From Blastococcus sp. TF02A-35 (GTDB lineage: Bacteria; Actinomycetota; Actinomycetes; Mycobacteriales; Geodermatophilaceae), in contig NZ_SPQP01000025.1 in assembly GCF_004571075.1 (NCBI RefSeq), forward strand, positions 1 through 59,259: a DNA stretch of 59,259 nt. Direction: 5' to 3'. Under the pieces are notes generated by a model, which saw nothing but the letters and a program-made list of their open reading frames with translations, had not been told where the DNA came from and did no database searches. The position numbers and the translations under genes are program-made. Below are positions 31,996-42,224 of this stretch, one piece after another. Each line of letters begins with the position of its first letter. Position 1 is the stretch's first letter.

Positions 31996-34254
31996 ATGAC
32001 CAGCCTGGCAGGCGAGCTCCTCGGGCCGCTCGGTGCCGGGGACGCGGCACCGGCGCGGGCCTGGGTGGCGCGGTACCTCGAGTCCGCCGGCATGCCCCCC
32101 GCCCGGCTCGCCGCCCTGACGGGCCTCGGGCGCTGGAACGCCGACCGGGCCGACGCCGAGCTCACCGGCGAGGCCGCCGACGCGCTCCGGTCGGCCGTCC
32201 GCCTGACCTCGGGCGACCGCACGGCGAGCGGCCTGCTGGCGCTCTGCCTCCGGCTGGACTGCGAGGCGGCCTGGGAGGTCTCGTGGGAGCACGGCCCGGT
32301 GCAGGCGGTGATCGACACCGCGCTCGCCGCCCGCACGGGCACCGAGGAGCACGCCGACGCCGAGTGGGGCCTGCTCGCCCTCGTGGGCCGGGAGATGCTG
32401 GTCGAGGCGGCGGCCGCGTCGGGCAGCCTGCGGGTGCTGGCCGAGCAGGCGACCGCCACCGCGGTCGCCGCTGCCGAGGTGGCCGCCCTCGCCGCCGCGC
32501 GGGGCGGTGACCCGATCGCCGCGCACACCGGCGAGGCGGCCGACGCCGAGACCCGGTACTACCGCGCGGTGGCGACCGCGGCGACCGCCGCCGGCCGGCC
32601 GTCGGGCCGCGCGCTCGACGCCGCCGTGGCCGAGCTCGCCGACGCCGAGACGTGGTTCGCCGACGACGACGTCGGCCGCAGCGAGCTGCGCGCGCACCGG
32701 GCGTCGCTGGAGGCGCTGCGGGAGGCGGCCGGGCGGCCGGCGCTGGAGGTGTCCGCCGGAACGGTCGTGCACCTCTACCCGTTCGGCCTGCGCGGGGTGA
32801 CGCCCGGGGCCGCGGTGCGCGCCCTGCGGGCCACCGGGCAGCGGTGGACCCTGGCCGGGCTGCCGGTGGCGCACGTGGAGCGCGAGCTTCCGCTCAACGA
32901 CGTCTGGAAGGGCAACGACCCACTCGGGCGGCAGTACGCCGGCGCCGCCCTGGTCCTGCCCGACGTGCTGCTCCCCGACGGCGACCGAGACGAGCCGCAC
33001 CGGCTGCGGGTGGAGGTGCGGCTGACCGAGCTGGGCAACCACTGCGTCCGGCTGGTCATGCCGCTGGAGGACGCCGGCCCGCAGGCCCTGTACGCCGCCC
33101 AGCTGCGCGCCGCGCCGGAGGCCGGCGACCTGCGCGAGCTCGGCACGGCCGTCGTGCCCGCCGAGGGCGCGGCCGGCCCGGGGTGGGGCCGGCTCAGCGA
33201 CCTGGCCGCCGACATCTGCGCCGACCTGTGCGCCCAGTTCGCCGAGCACGCCGGTCTCCCGACGGTGCAGGTGAGCACCCGGTCGGGTGCGTACCACGTG
33301 CTCACGCGGGTGGAGCGGGCCGTCGCCGTGTCGCCGGACTGCCCAGCCGTACCGGTCGAGGACCCGCGGGAGCTGGTCTCGCTGGTCGGGGGCGCGCTGC
33401 TCGGGCACCCGGTGCGGCACGGCGTCAGCGCCATCGCGGAGTGGTCGGGCTACCGGCCCGGCGCCGCGACGCCGATCGACGCGCCGGGCCTGGTGGAGGG
33501 GCTGGTGCTGCGCACGGCCAACACGACGGCCCTGGCCTGCCCGACGTCGCCGAGCTACATGGTCGACGCGGTGCAGGAGGCGGCAGAGTTCGTCGCCACC
33601 CTGGACGGTCTCTTCGCAGGCTGGCAGGTCGAGCTCGCCGACCACTACTACCGGATCAACCGCGAGATGGAGCGGCTGCAGGAGGAGATCGCCCGGCGCC
33701 CCGCCGAGGGCGACTGGGACCTGCCCTTCCTGGACAGCACGCAGCGCGACCTGGAGGCCGCCCAGCACGGGATGCAGCTGTTCGTGATGGCGGCGCGCCT
33801 GCGGCTGATGTTCATCACCGCGCCGTCGCTGGTGACCTCCCCGGTGATGCGGACGACGCTGGACCACCTGCTGGCCGCCGCCGGCTTCGACCGGGCCCGC
33901 GCGGACTTCGTCGGCACCGTGGAGGACGTCGTGGGCGACCGGGCCTGGGCGCTGATCGACAGCTCGGTGCGGCGCCGGCAGGAGCTCGCCGAGGCGCGGC
34001 GCCGCGAGCAGGAGGCGGTCGCCCTGGCGCAGCAGGCCGAGGACGAGGCGCGCGGCCGCCGCAGGATGGACATCCTGCTCGCCGCGGTCGCCGCCGTCGG
34101 CATCTCGGGCCTGTTCTCCATCGTGCAGGCCGGCTACGCGCTCACCGGCTGGCGCTCGGCCGTGCTGGTGGCGCTGGCCGTGGTCACCGCCCTGGCGACC
34201 GGCGCCATCACGCACCGGCTGACCGCCCCGTCGCGCACCACCCGGCGGAGGTGA
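31996..34254 (+). CDS. Unrecognised 752-residue protein with C-terminal coiled coil and membrane hairpin
   Basis: I do not recognise a family. Residues 1-250 are Ala-rich and helical, with repeat-like segments (AAEVAALAAARGG and neighbours). Residues 255-400 are strand-rich, starting GTVVHLYPFGLRG and including VRLTELGNHCVRLVMPLED. A mixed region (400-600) follows with GVSAIAEWSGYRPG and SPSYMVDAVQEAAEF. Residues 600-690 are long charged helices (DSTQRDLEAAQHGMQLFVM, RRRQELAEARRREQEAVAL). Two closely spaced membrane helices (about 695-745) and a short basic tail (RTTRRR) complete it. The long helix plus two-helix hairpin resembles the general plan of CorA-like proteins, but no GMN motif is present. 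Start ATG 31996 has GGGGAAG upstream. It is coupled to a GNAT gene. Confidence 0.8.
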   Translation: MTSLAGELLGPLGAGDAAPARAWVARYLESAGMPPARLAALTGLGRWNADRADAELTGEAADALRSAVRLTSGDRTASGLLALCLRLDCEAAWEVSWEHGPVQAVIDTALAARTGTEEHADAEWGLLALVGREMLVEAAAASGSLRVLAEQATATAVAAAEVAALAAARGGDPIAAHTGEAADAETRYYRAVATAATAAGRPSGRALDAAVAELADAETWFADDDVGRSELRAHRASLEALREAAGRPALEVSAGTVVHLYPFGLRGVTPGAAVRALRATGQRWTLAGLPVAHVERELPLNDVWKGNDPLGRQYAGAALVLPDVLLPDGDRDEPHRLRVEVRLTELGNHCVRLVMPLEDAGPQALYAAQLRAAPEAGDLRELGTAVVPAEGAAGPGWGRLSDLAADICADLCAQFAEHAGLPTVQVSTRSGAYHVLTRVERAVAVSPDCPAVPVEDPRELVSLVGGALLGHPVRHGVSAIAEWSGYRPGAATPIDAPGLVEGLVLRTANTTALACPTSPSYMVDAVQEAAEFVATLDGLFAGWQVELADHYYRINREMERLQEEIARRPAEGDWDLPFLDSTQRDLEAAQHGMQLFVMAARLRLMFITAPSLVTSPVMRTTLDHLLAAAGFDRARADFVGTVEDVVGDRAWALIDSSVRRRQELAEARRREQEAVALAQQAEDEARGRRRMDILLAAVAAVGISGLFSIVQAGYALTGWRSAVLVALAVVTALATGAITHRLTAPSRTTRRR

Positions 34255-34259
34255 CCGGC

Positions 34260-34922
34260 GTGCAGCCCGTGGTCCTGACCGGGCCGGCCGACCTGGCGGA
34301 GGTCCACGCCGGCCTGCTGGTGCCCGCCTTCCCCGCGGACGAGCTGGTCGACGCCGAGGACCTCGTCGCGGCCGTGGGGGCCGGCACCGCCGAGGTGCTG
34401 GTGCTGCGCGACGAGCGGGGACCCGTCGCCGCCGCCGTCGCGGACTTCTTCCCGGGCGCGGGCGTCGTCCTGCTGTCCTACCTGGCCACCCGGCCCGACG
34501 CGCGCGCCGCCGGGAACGGCGGCCGGCTGCTGGACGCCGCGCTGGAGCGCTGGCGGGCCCGGGCGGACCCCTGCCTGGTCCTGGCCGAGGTCGAGGACCC
34601 CGCCCACCACGCGGGGTCCACCGCGCACGGCGACCCGGCGGCCCGGCTGCGGTTCTACGGCCGGCGGGGCGCCCGCCGGCTCGCGCTGCCCTACGTGCAG
34701 CCCGCCGTCCGCCCCGGGGCGCCGCGCGTGCCACACCTGTTCCTCCTGGTGCTGCACGCCGCCCCGGAGCTGCGCCGGGGCGAGGGCGCCGTCGACGGCC
34801 GGCCGGTCCGCGCGTTCCTCGAGGCGGCGTTCCTCGCCGACGAGGGACGGGCGCCCACCGACCCGCAGGCGCTGGCGCTGCTCGACGCGGTGGGCGACGA
34901 GACGGCTCTGCTGCCCGTCTGA
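34260..34922 (+). CDS. GNAT-family acetyltransferase
   Basis: A 220-residue acyl-CoA-dependent N-acetyltransferase. The core strand and loop LSYLATRPDARAAGNGGRLLDAALERW holds a degenerate acetyl-CoA-binding motif (R-A-A-G-N-G-G instead of Q-x-x-G-x-G/A). RLRFYGRRGARRL is the usual final GNAT block. I chose GTG 34260, because GGAGGTGA (34247-34254) lies at ideal spacing and spans the stop of the preceding gene; GTG 34251 is an alternative that overlaps that stop. The tight coupling suggests the GNAT acts with, or modifies, the 752-residue protein; this is inference. Confidence 0.78.
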   Translation: MQPVVLTGPADLAEVHAGLLVPAFPADELVDAEDLVAAVGAGTAEVLVLRDERGPVAAAVADFFPGAGVVLLSYLATRPDARAAGNGGRLLDAALERWRARADPCLVLAEVEDPAHHAGSTAHGDPAARLRFYGRRGARRLALPYVQPAVRPGAPRVPHLFLLVLHAAPELRRGEGAVDGRPVRAFLEAAFLADEGRAPTDPQALALLDAVGDETALLPV

Positions 34923-34924
34923 CC

Positions 34925-36964
<2,040 letters not shown>

Positions 36965-36975
<11 letters not shown>

Positions 36976-37990
36976 GGCGGACGCCGAAGCGGAAGCCGTT
37001 CTGGTCCACGGTGGTCACCGAGAGCGGCGTGCCGTAGGTGCGGGCGTGCACGATCTTCCCGTCGCCGATGTAGAGGGCGACGTGGCTGATCGGCGTGTAG
37101 TAGAAGACCAGGTCGCCGGGCTGCAGCTCGGCACGGCCGACCTGGCGGCCGATGGTGGCCTGGGCGCGGCTGCTGCGCGGGAGGGTGACCCCTGCGGCGG
37201 CGTAGGCGTAGGAGGTCAGCCCGGAGCAGTCGAACGCACCAGGCCCGGAGGCGCCACCGCGGTAGGGCGAGCCGACCTTGGACAGCGCCACCTGGATCGC
37301 GGTCGCGGCTGCACCGTTGGGGGCGACCGGCAGCTCGGCGATCGACGGGGCGGCCAGCTTGGGGCCGGCGATCGCGGTGGAGATCCGGTCCTGCTCCTCG
37401 GCCGACAGGCGGGCGAGGTCGGACTGGTACTTCTCCGCCTGCTGCTGGACCTCGGCCTCCTGCTTCTCGAGCTCGGCGAGGCTGGCCTGCGCGGTGGCCG
37501 TCGCCTGGTCCGCGGCCGCCTGGGCCTCCTCGGCCGCGGCGCGGGCGCGGGCGACCTCGGAGACGACGCTGTTCGTGTGCGCCGCGATCATGTCCAGCGT
37601 CGTCATCTGCTGGATGAGGTCCTCGGCGGACTCGCTGGTCAGGAAGGCCGCGACCCGCGACTCCTGCTTCTGGAAGCTGCTCTGCGCGATCGCGCGGATC
37701 TGCGGCTCGTGGACCGCGAGGACGTCACGGGCGGCCTGCGCGGCAGCGGCGGCCGTGGCGGCCTCGGCCTGCAGGCGGGCGACGGTGAGCTCGCCCTCGT
37801 GGACCTGCTCCTCGATGACGGTCAGGCGCTGCGCGGTCTCCTGCAGCAGGCGGGTCGCCTCGGCCGCGGAGCCGGGGGCCGCGCCCGCGGGGGTCGGGGC
37901 GAGCACGCCGGTCGCACCGGCGAGCAGCACCGCGCCGAGCGCCAGGACAGCGCGCGAGCGGCGACGCGTGGTCGTGCGCAGCGTCTGCAC
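36965..37990 (-). CDS. Secreted NlpC/P60 peptidoglycan endopeptidase with coiled coil
   Basis: A 341-residue secreted protein resembling actinobacterial RipA/NlpC-type hydrolases that cut peptide bonds within cell-wall stems. A signal peptide (RRRSRAVLALGAVLLAGATGVLAPTPAGA, cleavage near AGA-A) is followed by a long coiled coil (about residues 45-205, Glu/Gln/Ala-rich). A short linker leads to the NlpC/P60 domain (about 230-341). The catalytic Cys255 is in FDCSGLTSYAY and the catalytic His in SHVALYIG. The coiled coil is usually inhibitory or binds a FtsEX-like partner. The start is GTG-type at 37990 (MQTLRTTTRRR). Its promoter probably lies inside the 3' end of the preceding gene. Confidence 0.9.
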
Positions 37991-38044
37991 CGTGGCCTCC
38001 GATCACCCGCGCCGGACCCGGGGAAGGGGCCTCAACCAAGCGCG

Positions 38045-38659
38045 TCAGCACGGACCGTAGGGAGGCGGTATCGACTTGTAGTGCTCGGCGCGCCCAACGC
38101 AAGACCTGGGACCGCCACAGTCGTCACAGGCGTCCCACGAGGTCCCGACCGCACCGCGGGCGGTGGACTCAGCGGCGGCGCGGACCCCGCGCGGTGCCGT
38201 CGGGCGGCGGTCGGCGGCGAGCGGGACCAGCCGGTCGGCGACCGCGCCGGTGACGAGGGAGTAGACGGCCTTGTGGCCGACGTCGACGACCTGATCGCGA
38301 CGGGACCACGTCCACGGCGGTGCCCCGACCCCGGTCGCGTTCTCCAGGGTCTGGTCGGTGGCCAGCCGCACGGAGGTGTGCCAGGCCCACGCCCGCCAGC
38401 CGCGGAGACCGGAGGCGGCCCAGATGCCGCGAAGGGCACCGACGGCGGCGCCGGTGCCCCAGTGCATGAGGTGGTTGCGCACCGGCGGCCGGGCCGAGCC
38501 CGGGAGCCGGCGGCCGGTGGTGAGCGCGGTGACCGTGCGCGCGGGCACGTAGCTGTCGGGGCGGCCGGTCACGGCCTGCTCGGCCTTCTCGCCGAGCGTC
38601 ATCGCGGCGACCCCGGCCAGACCGGCAACAGCGCCCCGCAGGGCAGCGCGTCCCAACAT
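38045..38659 (-). CDS. Hypothetical membrane-associated protein with odd Cys-rich tail
   Basis: A 204-residue protein with weakly hydrophobic helices (LRGAVAGLAGVAAMTLGEKAEQAVTG, LMHWGTGAAVGALRGIWAA). It resembles the YagU/DUF1440-like layout but cannot be assigned firmly. The last 45 residues (from TSWDACDDCGGP to IPPPYGPC) are polar and contain four Cys, unlike the rest. This part may be a genuine tail, or read-through after a 3' alteration, since the same DNA should hold the promoter of the NlpC gene 54 bp downstream (a TTGCGT and TACAAG pair 16 bp apart). ATG 38659 is preferred over 38680. Confidence 0.55.
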   Translation of the reverse strand: MLGRAALRGAVAGLAGVAAMTLGEKAEQAVTGRPDSYVPARTVTALTTGRRLPGSARPPVRNHLMHWGTGAAVGALRGIWAASGLRGWRAWAWHTSVRLATDQTLENATGVGAPPWTWSRRDQVVDVGHKAVYSLVTGAVADRLVPLAADRRPTAPRGVRAAAESTARGAVGTSWDACDDCGGPRSCVGRAEHYKSIPPPYGPC

Positions 38660-38690
38660 GGGACCGCGCCTACCCCGCACCGCAGCTCAT

Positions 38691-38757
38691 GGAACGGCCC
38701 TCGCGCAGGGTCCCGGTTCGAGCGGAGCGAGTGCCGGGGGGCGCGGGGGTCCTTCCT
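38691..38757. repeat. Structured intergenic repeat, copy 1
   Basis: GGAACGGCCC then TCGCGCAGGG, CGAGCGGAGCGAGTGC and GGGGGGCGCGGGGGTCCTTC. It aligns with 50639-50700 over its full length. Read on the minus strand it begins immediately after the stop codon of the Cys-rich gene (38758-38760). The outer ends pair (CGCGC with GCGCG), as they do in the other copy with different bases. A repeated terminator or REP-like element is likely. Confidence 0.75.
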
Positions 38758-39060
38758 TCAACCGGCGAGGGGCTCCTGGGCCTCCATGCCGGCGATGGCC
38801 TGGAAGTCGCGCAGGATCGCCGAGAGCTCCTCGGAGGTCCACGGCTCGCAGCAGTCGCAGCCGTCCTCGCGGAAGCTGACCAGACCGATGGAGCCACCGG
38901 CCTGGTCCTCGGAGATGGCGAGGTGACCGGCGGACGGGTGGCGGTGGCAGGCGCAGGCCGCGGCGCAGAGACCGAGACCCCAGCCCGAGATGACGACGGT
39001 GTGGCCGTCGTCGCGGACCTTGCCCACCTGGAAGACGGACGGCTTGCGACTCCTGCTCAC
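38758..39060 (-). CDS. Small Cys-rich protein downstream of tldD-pmbA
   Basis: A 100-residue protein without a recognised family. It has seven Cys and several His: LCAAACACHRHPSAGH (about residues 34-49) and DGCDCCEPW (about 68-76), which could bind a metal or be post-translationally processed. The C-terminus is a helical, acidic segment (SEELSAILRDFQAIAGMEAQ). The GTG start at 39060 is preceded by GGGGAGGA at good spacing. It follows pmbA by 227 bp on the same strand and is followed directly by a structured repeat that probably ends transcription. TldD/PmbA proteases process small peptides elsewhere, so a functional link is possible but unproven. Confidence 0.72.
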   Translation of the reverse strand: MSRSRKPSVFQVGKVRDDGHTVVISGWGLGLCAAACACHRHPSAGHLAISEDQAGGSIGLVSFREDGCDCCEPWTSEELSAILRDFQAIAGMEAQEPLAG

Positions 39061-39287
39061 GGAGTCCTCCCCTCGACGGCCCCCGGGAAGAGGGGCCCCG
39101 CGTTGCGATGTACGGAAGTTTCGAGCTACGGGAGGTTTCGGCAGAACCAGGTCTGGGGTAAAGCTCTCCGACTGCTCTTCTTCCGCAACCGAGCGTAATC
39201 CGGCATGCACGCGTCGTCGCCGTCAGTTTCCGCCAGGGCTGCCGAGATCCACTTGTCGCCACCTGTGACGGAACGCCCCCGCTCCGC

Positions 39288-40670
39288 TCAGCTGGCCGGG
39301 CTCACGCTGCTCATGTTGAAGTCCGGGACCCGCAGGGCCGGCATCGCGGTGCGGGTGAACCAGTCGTTCCACTCCCGCGGCAGCGTGCGCTCGGTGCGCC
39401 CCGCCTGCACCGCGCGGCCGAGCAGGTCCACCGGCGACTCGTTGAACCGGAAGTTGTTCACCGCGCCGGTGACCTCGCCGTCCTCCACCAGGAAGATCCC
39501 ATCCCGGGTCAGCCCGGTGAGCAGCAGGGTCTGCGGGTCGACCTCGCGGATGTACCAGAGCGTCGTGAGGAGGAGGCCGCGCTCGGTGGCGGCGATCATC
39601 TCCTCCTGCGTGGCCGTGGCGGTCGGGTCCTCGAGGACCAGGTTGTCGACGGCGGCAGTGGCCGGGGAGGTGGTGCGCAGCGCCCACGCGCGCGGGCGGA
39701 CCAGGTTGGCGAGGACGCCGTTCTCGATCCAGCTCACCGCCGGCGTGGCCATGCCGTTGTCGAAGACCGAGGCCCCGCCCGACGAGGCGCCGGTCACCAG
39801 GAACGGCGAGGCCTCCAGCCCCGGGTGGTGCGGGTCGCTGCGCAGGGTCAGCGGCAGCTGCGCGAGCCGGTCGCCGATGCGGTTGCCGCCACCGGGCCGG
39901 GCGAAGACGTTGCGGCCCTCGTCGGCGTCGCGCGCCTCCATCGTCCAGTAGAGGTAGATCATCAGGTCGCTCACCGCGGAGGGCGGCAGGAGCGTCTCGT
40001 AGCGGCCGGCGGGCAGCTCGATGCGCCGCTGGGACCACGCCATCTTCTTCTGCACGTCGGCGGCGAGGTCGGCGACGGAGACGTCGGTGAAGTCCCGCGT
40101 GCTCGTCCCCGCCCACACCGAGCGGCTGAAGTCCGGGCTCTTGCCGTTGAGCTCGACCCGCCCGGTCGGCTGGTCGTGGCGCAGCCGCAGCCCGGTCGAG
40201 CTGCCCAGGTAGGTGGTGCTCATCGAGTGCTCGGCGAAGCCGAAGAGCAGCTCGCCGCGGTCGGCTGCCTCGCCGAACGCCTGGCCCAGTGCCGGGGCGA
40301 AGTCGGCGAAGACGCCGATGGAGGTCTCGGCGGGGTCGGCGTCCCAGTCGCCGGCGCCCGGCGGAGCCTCTCCGACCAGCGGCATCGCGTCCTCGGCCGG
40401 CCCGGCGTCGCGGGCGGACTGCTCGCTGGCGGCGACCAGCTCGGCGATGTCCGGCGTCCCGCTGCGGGTGACCGTGCCGGCCGCCATCCCCGTGCCGCCG
40501 TCGACGAAGGAGACGACGACGATGCGGCGGGAGCGCATGGCGCCGTTGGTGGTGAGGCTGTTGCCCGCCCACCGCAGGTTGGCCTCCGACCCCTCGACGA
40601 CGAAGGTGACCTGCCCGTCGGCGGTGGAGGCGGCCAGCGCCTGCTCGACCAGGTCCTGCGCGCGGGTCAT
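39288..40670 (-). CDS. pmbA: TldE/PmbA metalloprotease subunit
   Basis: A 460-residue TldD/PmbA-family protein, the non-catalytic partner (TldE) of the TldD-TldE heterodimeric zinc protease that degrades or matures small peptides. Family blocks are VTFVVEGSEANLRWAGNSLTTNG near the N-terminus, and HPGLEASPFLVTGASSGGASVFDNG and WYIREVDPQTLLLTGLTRDGIFLVEDGEVTGAVNNFRFNESP in the second half. No HExxxH motif is present, as expected for TldE. The ATG at 40670 has GGAGG upstream and overlaps the tldD stop by 4 bases (ATGA), so both subunits are co-translated. Confidence 0.93.
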   Translation of the reverse strand: MTRAQDLVEQALAASTADGQVTFVVEGSEANLRWAGNSLTTNGAMRSRRIVVVSFVDGGTGMAAGTVTRSGTPDIAELVAASEQSARDAGPAEDAMPLVGEAPPGAGDWDADPAETSIGVFADFAPALGQAFGEAADRGELLFGFAEHSMSTTYLGSSTGLRLRHDQPTGRVELNGKSPDFSRSVWAGTSTRDFTDVSVADLAADVQKKMAWSQRRIELPAGRYETLLPPSAVSDLMIYLYWTMEARDADEGRNVFARPGGGNRIGDRLAQLPLTLRSDPHHPGLEASPFLVTGASSGGASVFDNGMATPAVSWIENGVLANLVRPRAWALRTTSPATAAVDNLVLEDPTATATQEEMIAATERGLLLTTLWYIREVDPQTLLLTGLTRDGIFLVEDGEVTGAVNNFRFNESPVDLLGRAVQAGRTERTLPREWNDWFTRTAMPALRVPDFNMSSVSPAS

Positions 40671-42181
40671 CGCCCGGCCTCCTCGACGGTGTTCAGGATG
40701 TTCACGTTCTCGAACAGCGCGGTGGGGCAGCCGTGGCTGACCGCCGCCGTCTGGCCGGGCTGGGCCTTGCCGCAGTTGAACGCACCGCCGAGGACGTAGG
40801 TCTGCGGGCCGCCCACGACCCGCATCGAGCCCCAGAAGTCGGTGGTCGTCGCCTGGTAGGCGACGTCCCGGACCTGGCCGGCGAGCCGGCCGCCCTCGAT
40901 CCGGTAGAACCGCTGGCCGGTGAACTGGAAGTTGTAGCGCTGCATGTCGATCGACCAGCTCTTGTCGCCGACGACGTAGATGCCGCGCTCCACGCCGGCG
41001 ATGACGTCCTCGGTGGAGGGCCCGTCGGGTGCCGGCTGCAGCGAGACGTTGGGCATCCGCTGCACCGGCACGTGCCCGGGCGAGTCGGCGAAGGCGCAGC
41101 CGTTGGACCGCCCCATGCCCTGCCGGCGGGCCATGTTCCGGTCGGTCTGGTACCCGACGAGGACGCCGTCCTTGACGATGTCCCACTGCTGGCCGGCGAC
41201 GCCCTCGTCGTCCCAGCCGACGGTGGACAGGCCGTGCAGGGCGGTGCGGTCGCCGGTCACGTTCATCAGCGGGGAGCCGTACCGCAGGCTGCCCAGCTTG
41301 TCGACGGTGGCGAACGACGTCCCGGCGTAGGCGGCCTCGTAGCCCAGCGCCCGGTCCAGCTCGGTGGCGTGGCCGATGGACTCGTGGATGGTCAGCCACA
41401 GGTTCGACGGGTCGACGACGAGGTCGTAGCGGCCGGACTGCACCGACGGGGCCTTGGTCTTCTCGCGCAGCAGCTCCGGGATCTCGGCGAGCTCGGCCCG
41501 CCAGTCCCAGCCGGTGCCGGTGAGGTACTCCCAGCCGCGGCCGGCCGGCGGCGCCAGGGTCCGCATGCTCTCGAAGGACCCGGTGGCGCGGTCGACGGCG
41601 AGCGCGGTGAAGTCGGGGTGGATGCGCACGCGCTGCTGGCGGGTGCGGGTGCCGGCGGTGTCGGCGTAGTACTTCTGCTCCTTCACCAGCATGCAGGTGG
41701 CCTGCACGTGCTCGACGCCGTCGGCGGCCAGGAGCTGCTCGGAGAGCTCGGTCATGAGCCCGGACTTCTCCGCGTCGGGCACGGTGAACGGGTCGACGTC
41801 GTAGGCGGAGACGTAGGTCGCGTCGGCGTAGACCGGCTCGGGGGCCAGCTCCACCCGGTCGCGGTTCAGCGCGGCCGCCACCTGGGCGACGGCGACCGCC
41901 TCCTCGGCCAGGCGCACCGCCTCGGCCGCGGTGAGGACGACGCCGGCGGCGAAGCCCCAGGTGCCCTCGTGGACCACGCGGACGGCGAGGCCGAGGTCCT
42001 CGCTGTCGGTGAAGGCCTCGGGGCGGGCGTCGCGGAGGCTGATGGTCTGGGTCCGGATGCGCTCGACGCGGATGTCGGCGTGCTCGCAGCCGAGGTCGAC
42101 CGCCCGGGTCAGGGCGGCGTCGGTGAGCGCGGACAGCGGCAGCGCGAGGAACGCCTCGTCGATGGCGCGGGGAGCTGGCAC
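40667..42181 (-). CDS. tldD: TldD metalloprotease, catalytic subunit
   Basis: A 504-residue TldD protein. The zinc-binding HExxxH motif is His266-Glu267 to His271 (IHESIGHATELD). The conserved C-terminal block GGAFNCGKAQPGQTAAVSHGCP contributes the third ligand region. With TldE it cleaves unfolded peptides and, in known systems, leader peptides of modified peptides such as microcin B17. I chose GTG 42181, preceded by AGGGGG; a longer frame would overlap the divergent MBL-fold gene. There is no modification enzyme of a peptide pathway nearby. Confidence 0.93.
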   Translation of the reverse strand: MPAPRAIDEAFLALPLSALTDAALTRAVDLGCEHADIRVERIRTQTISLRDARPEAFTDSEDLGLAVRVVHEGTWGFAAGVVLTAAEAVRLAEEAVAVAQVAAALNRDRVELAPEPVYADATYVSAYDVDPFTVPDAEKSGLMTELSEQLLAADGVEHVQATCMLVKEQKYYADTAGTRTRQQRVRIHPDFTALAVDRATGSFESMRTLAPPAGRGWEYLTGTGWDWRAELAEIPELLREKTKAPSVQSGRYDLVVDPSNLWLTIHESIGHATELDRALGYEAAYAGTSFATVDKLGSLRYGSPLMNVTGDRTALHGLSTVGWDDEGVAGQQWDIVKDGVLVGYQTDRNMARRQGMGRSNGCAFADSPGHVPVQRMPNVSLQPAPDGPSTEDVIAGVERGIYVVGDKSWSIDMQRYNFQFTGQRFYRIEGGRLAGQVRDVAYQATTTDFWGSMRVVGGPQTYVLGGAFNCGKAQPGQTAAVSHGCPTALFENVNILNTVEEAGR

Positions 42182-42224
42182 GGCCCCCTGTCTACCAGCG
42201 CCACGCGCGGGTAAGCGCGTGCGC

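Noticed and set aside
28012-34734. A very long open frame on the minus strand (over 2,000 codons) across the metY to GNAT region
   Set aside because: It runs antisense to several well-recognised genes (metX, PLP lyase) and its translation is low-complexity Arg/Ala/Gly. Such frames arise from strong G+C bias at third positions.
37991-38200. c-di-AMP (ydaO) riboswitch ahead of the NlpC/P60 gene
   Set aside because: Such riboswitches often precede cell-wall hydrolase genes in actinobacteria, but the conserved core motifs are not seen here and the gap is only 54 bp.
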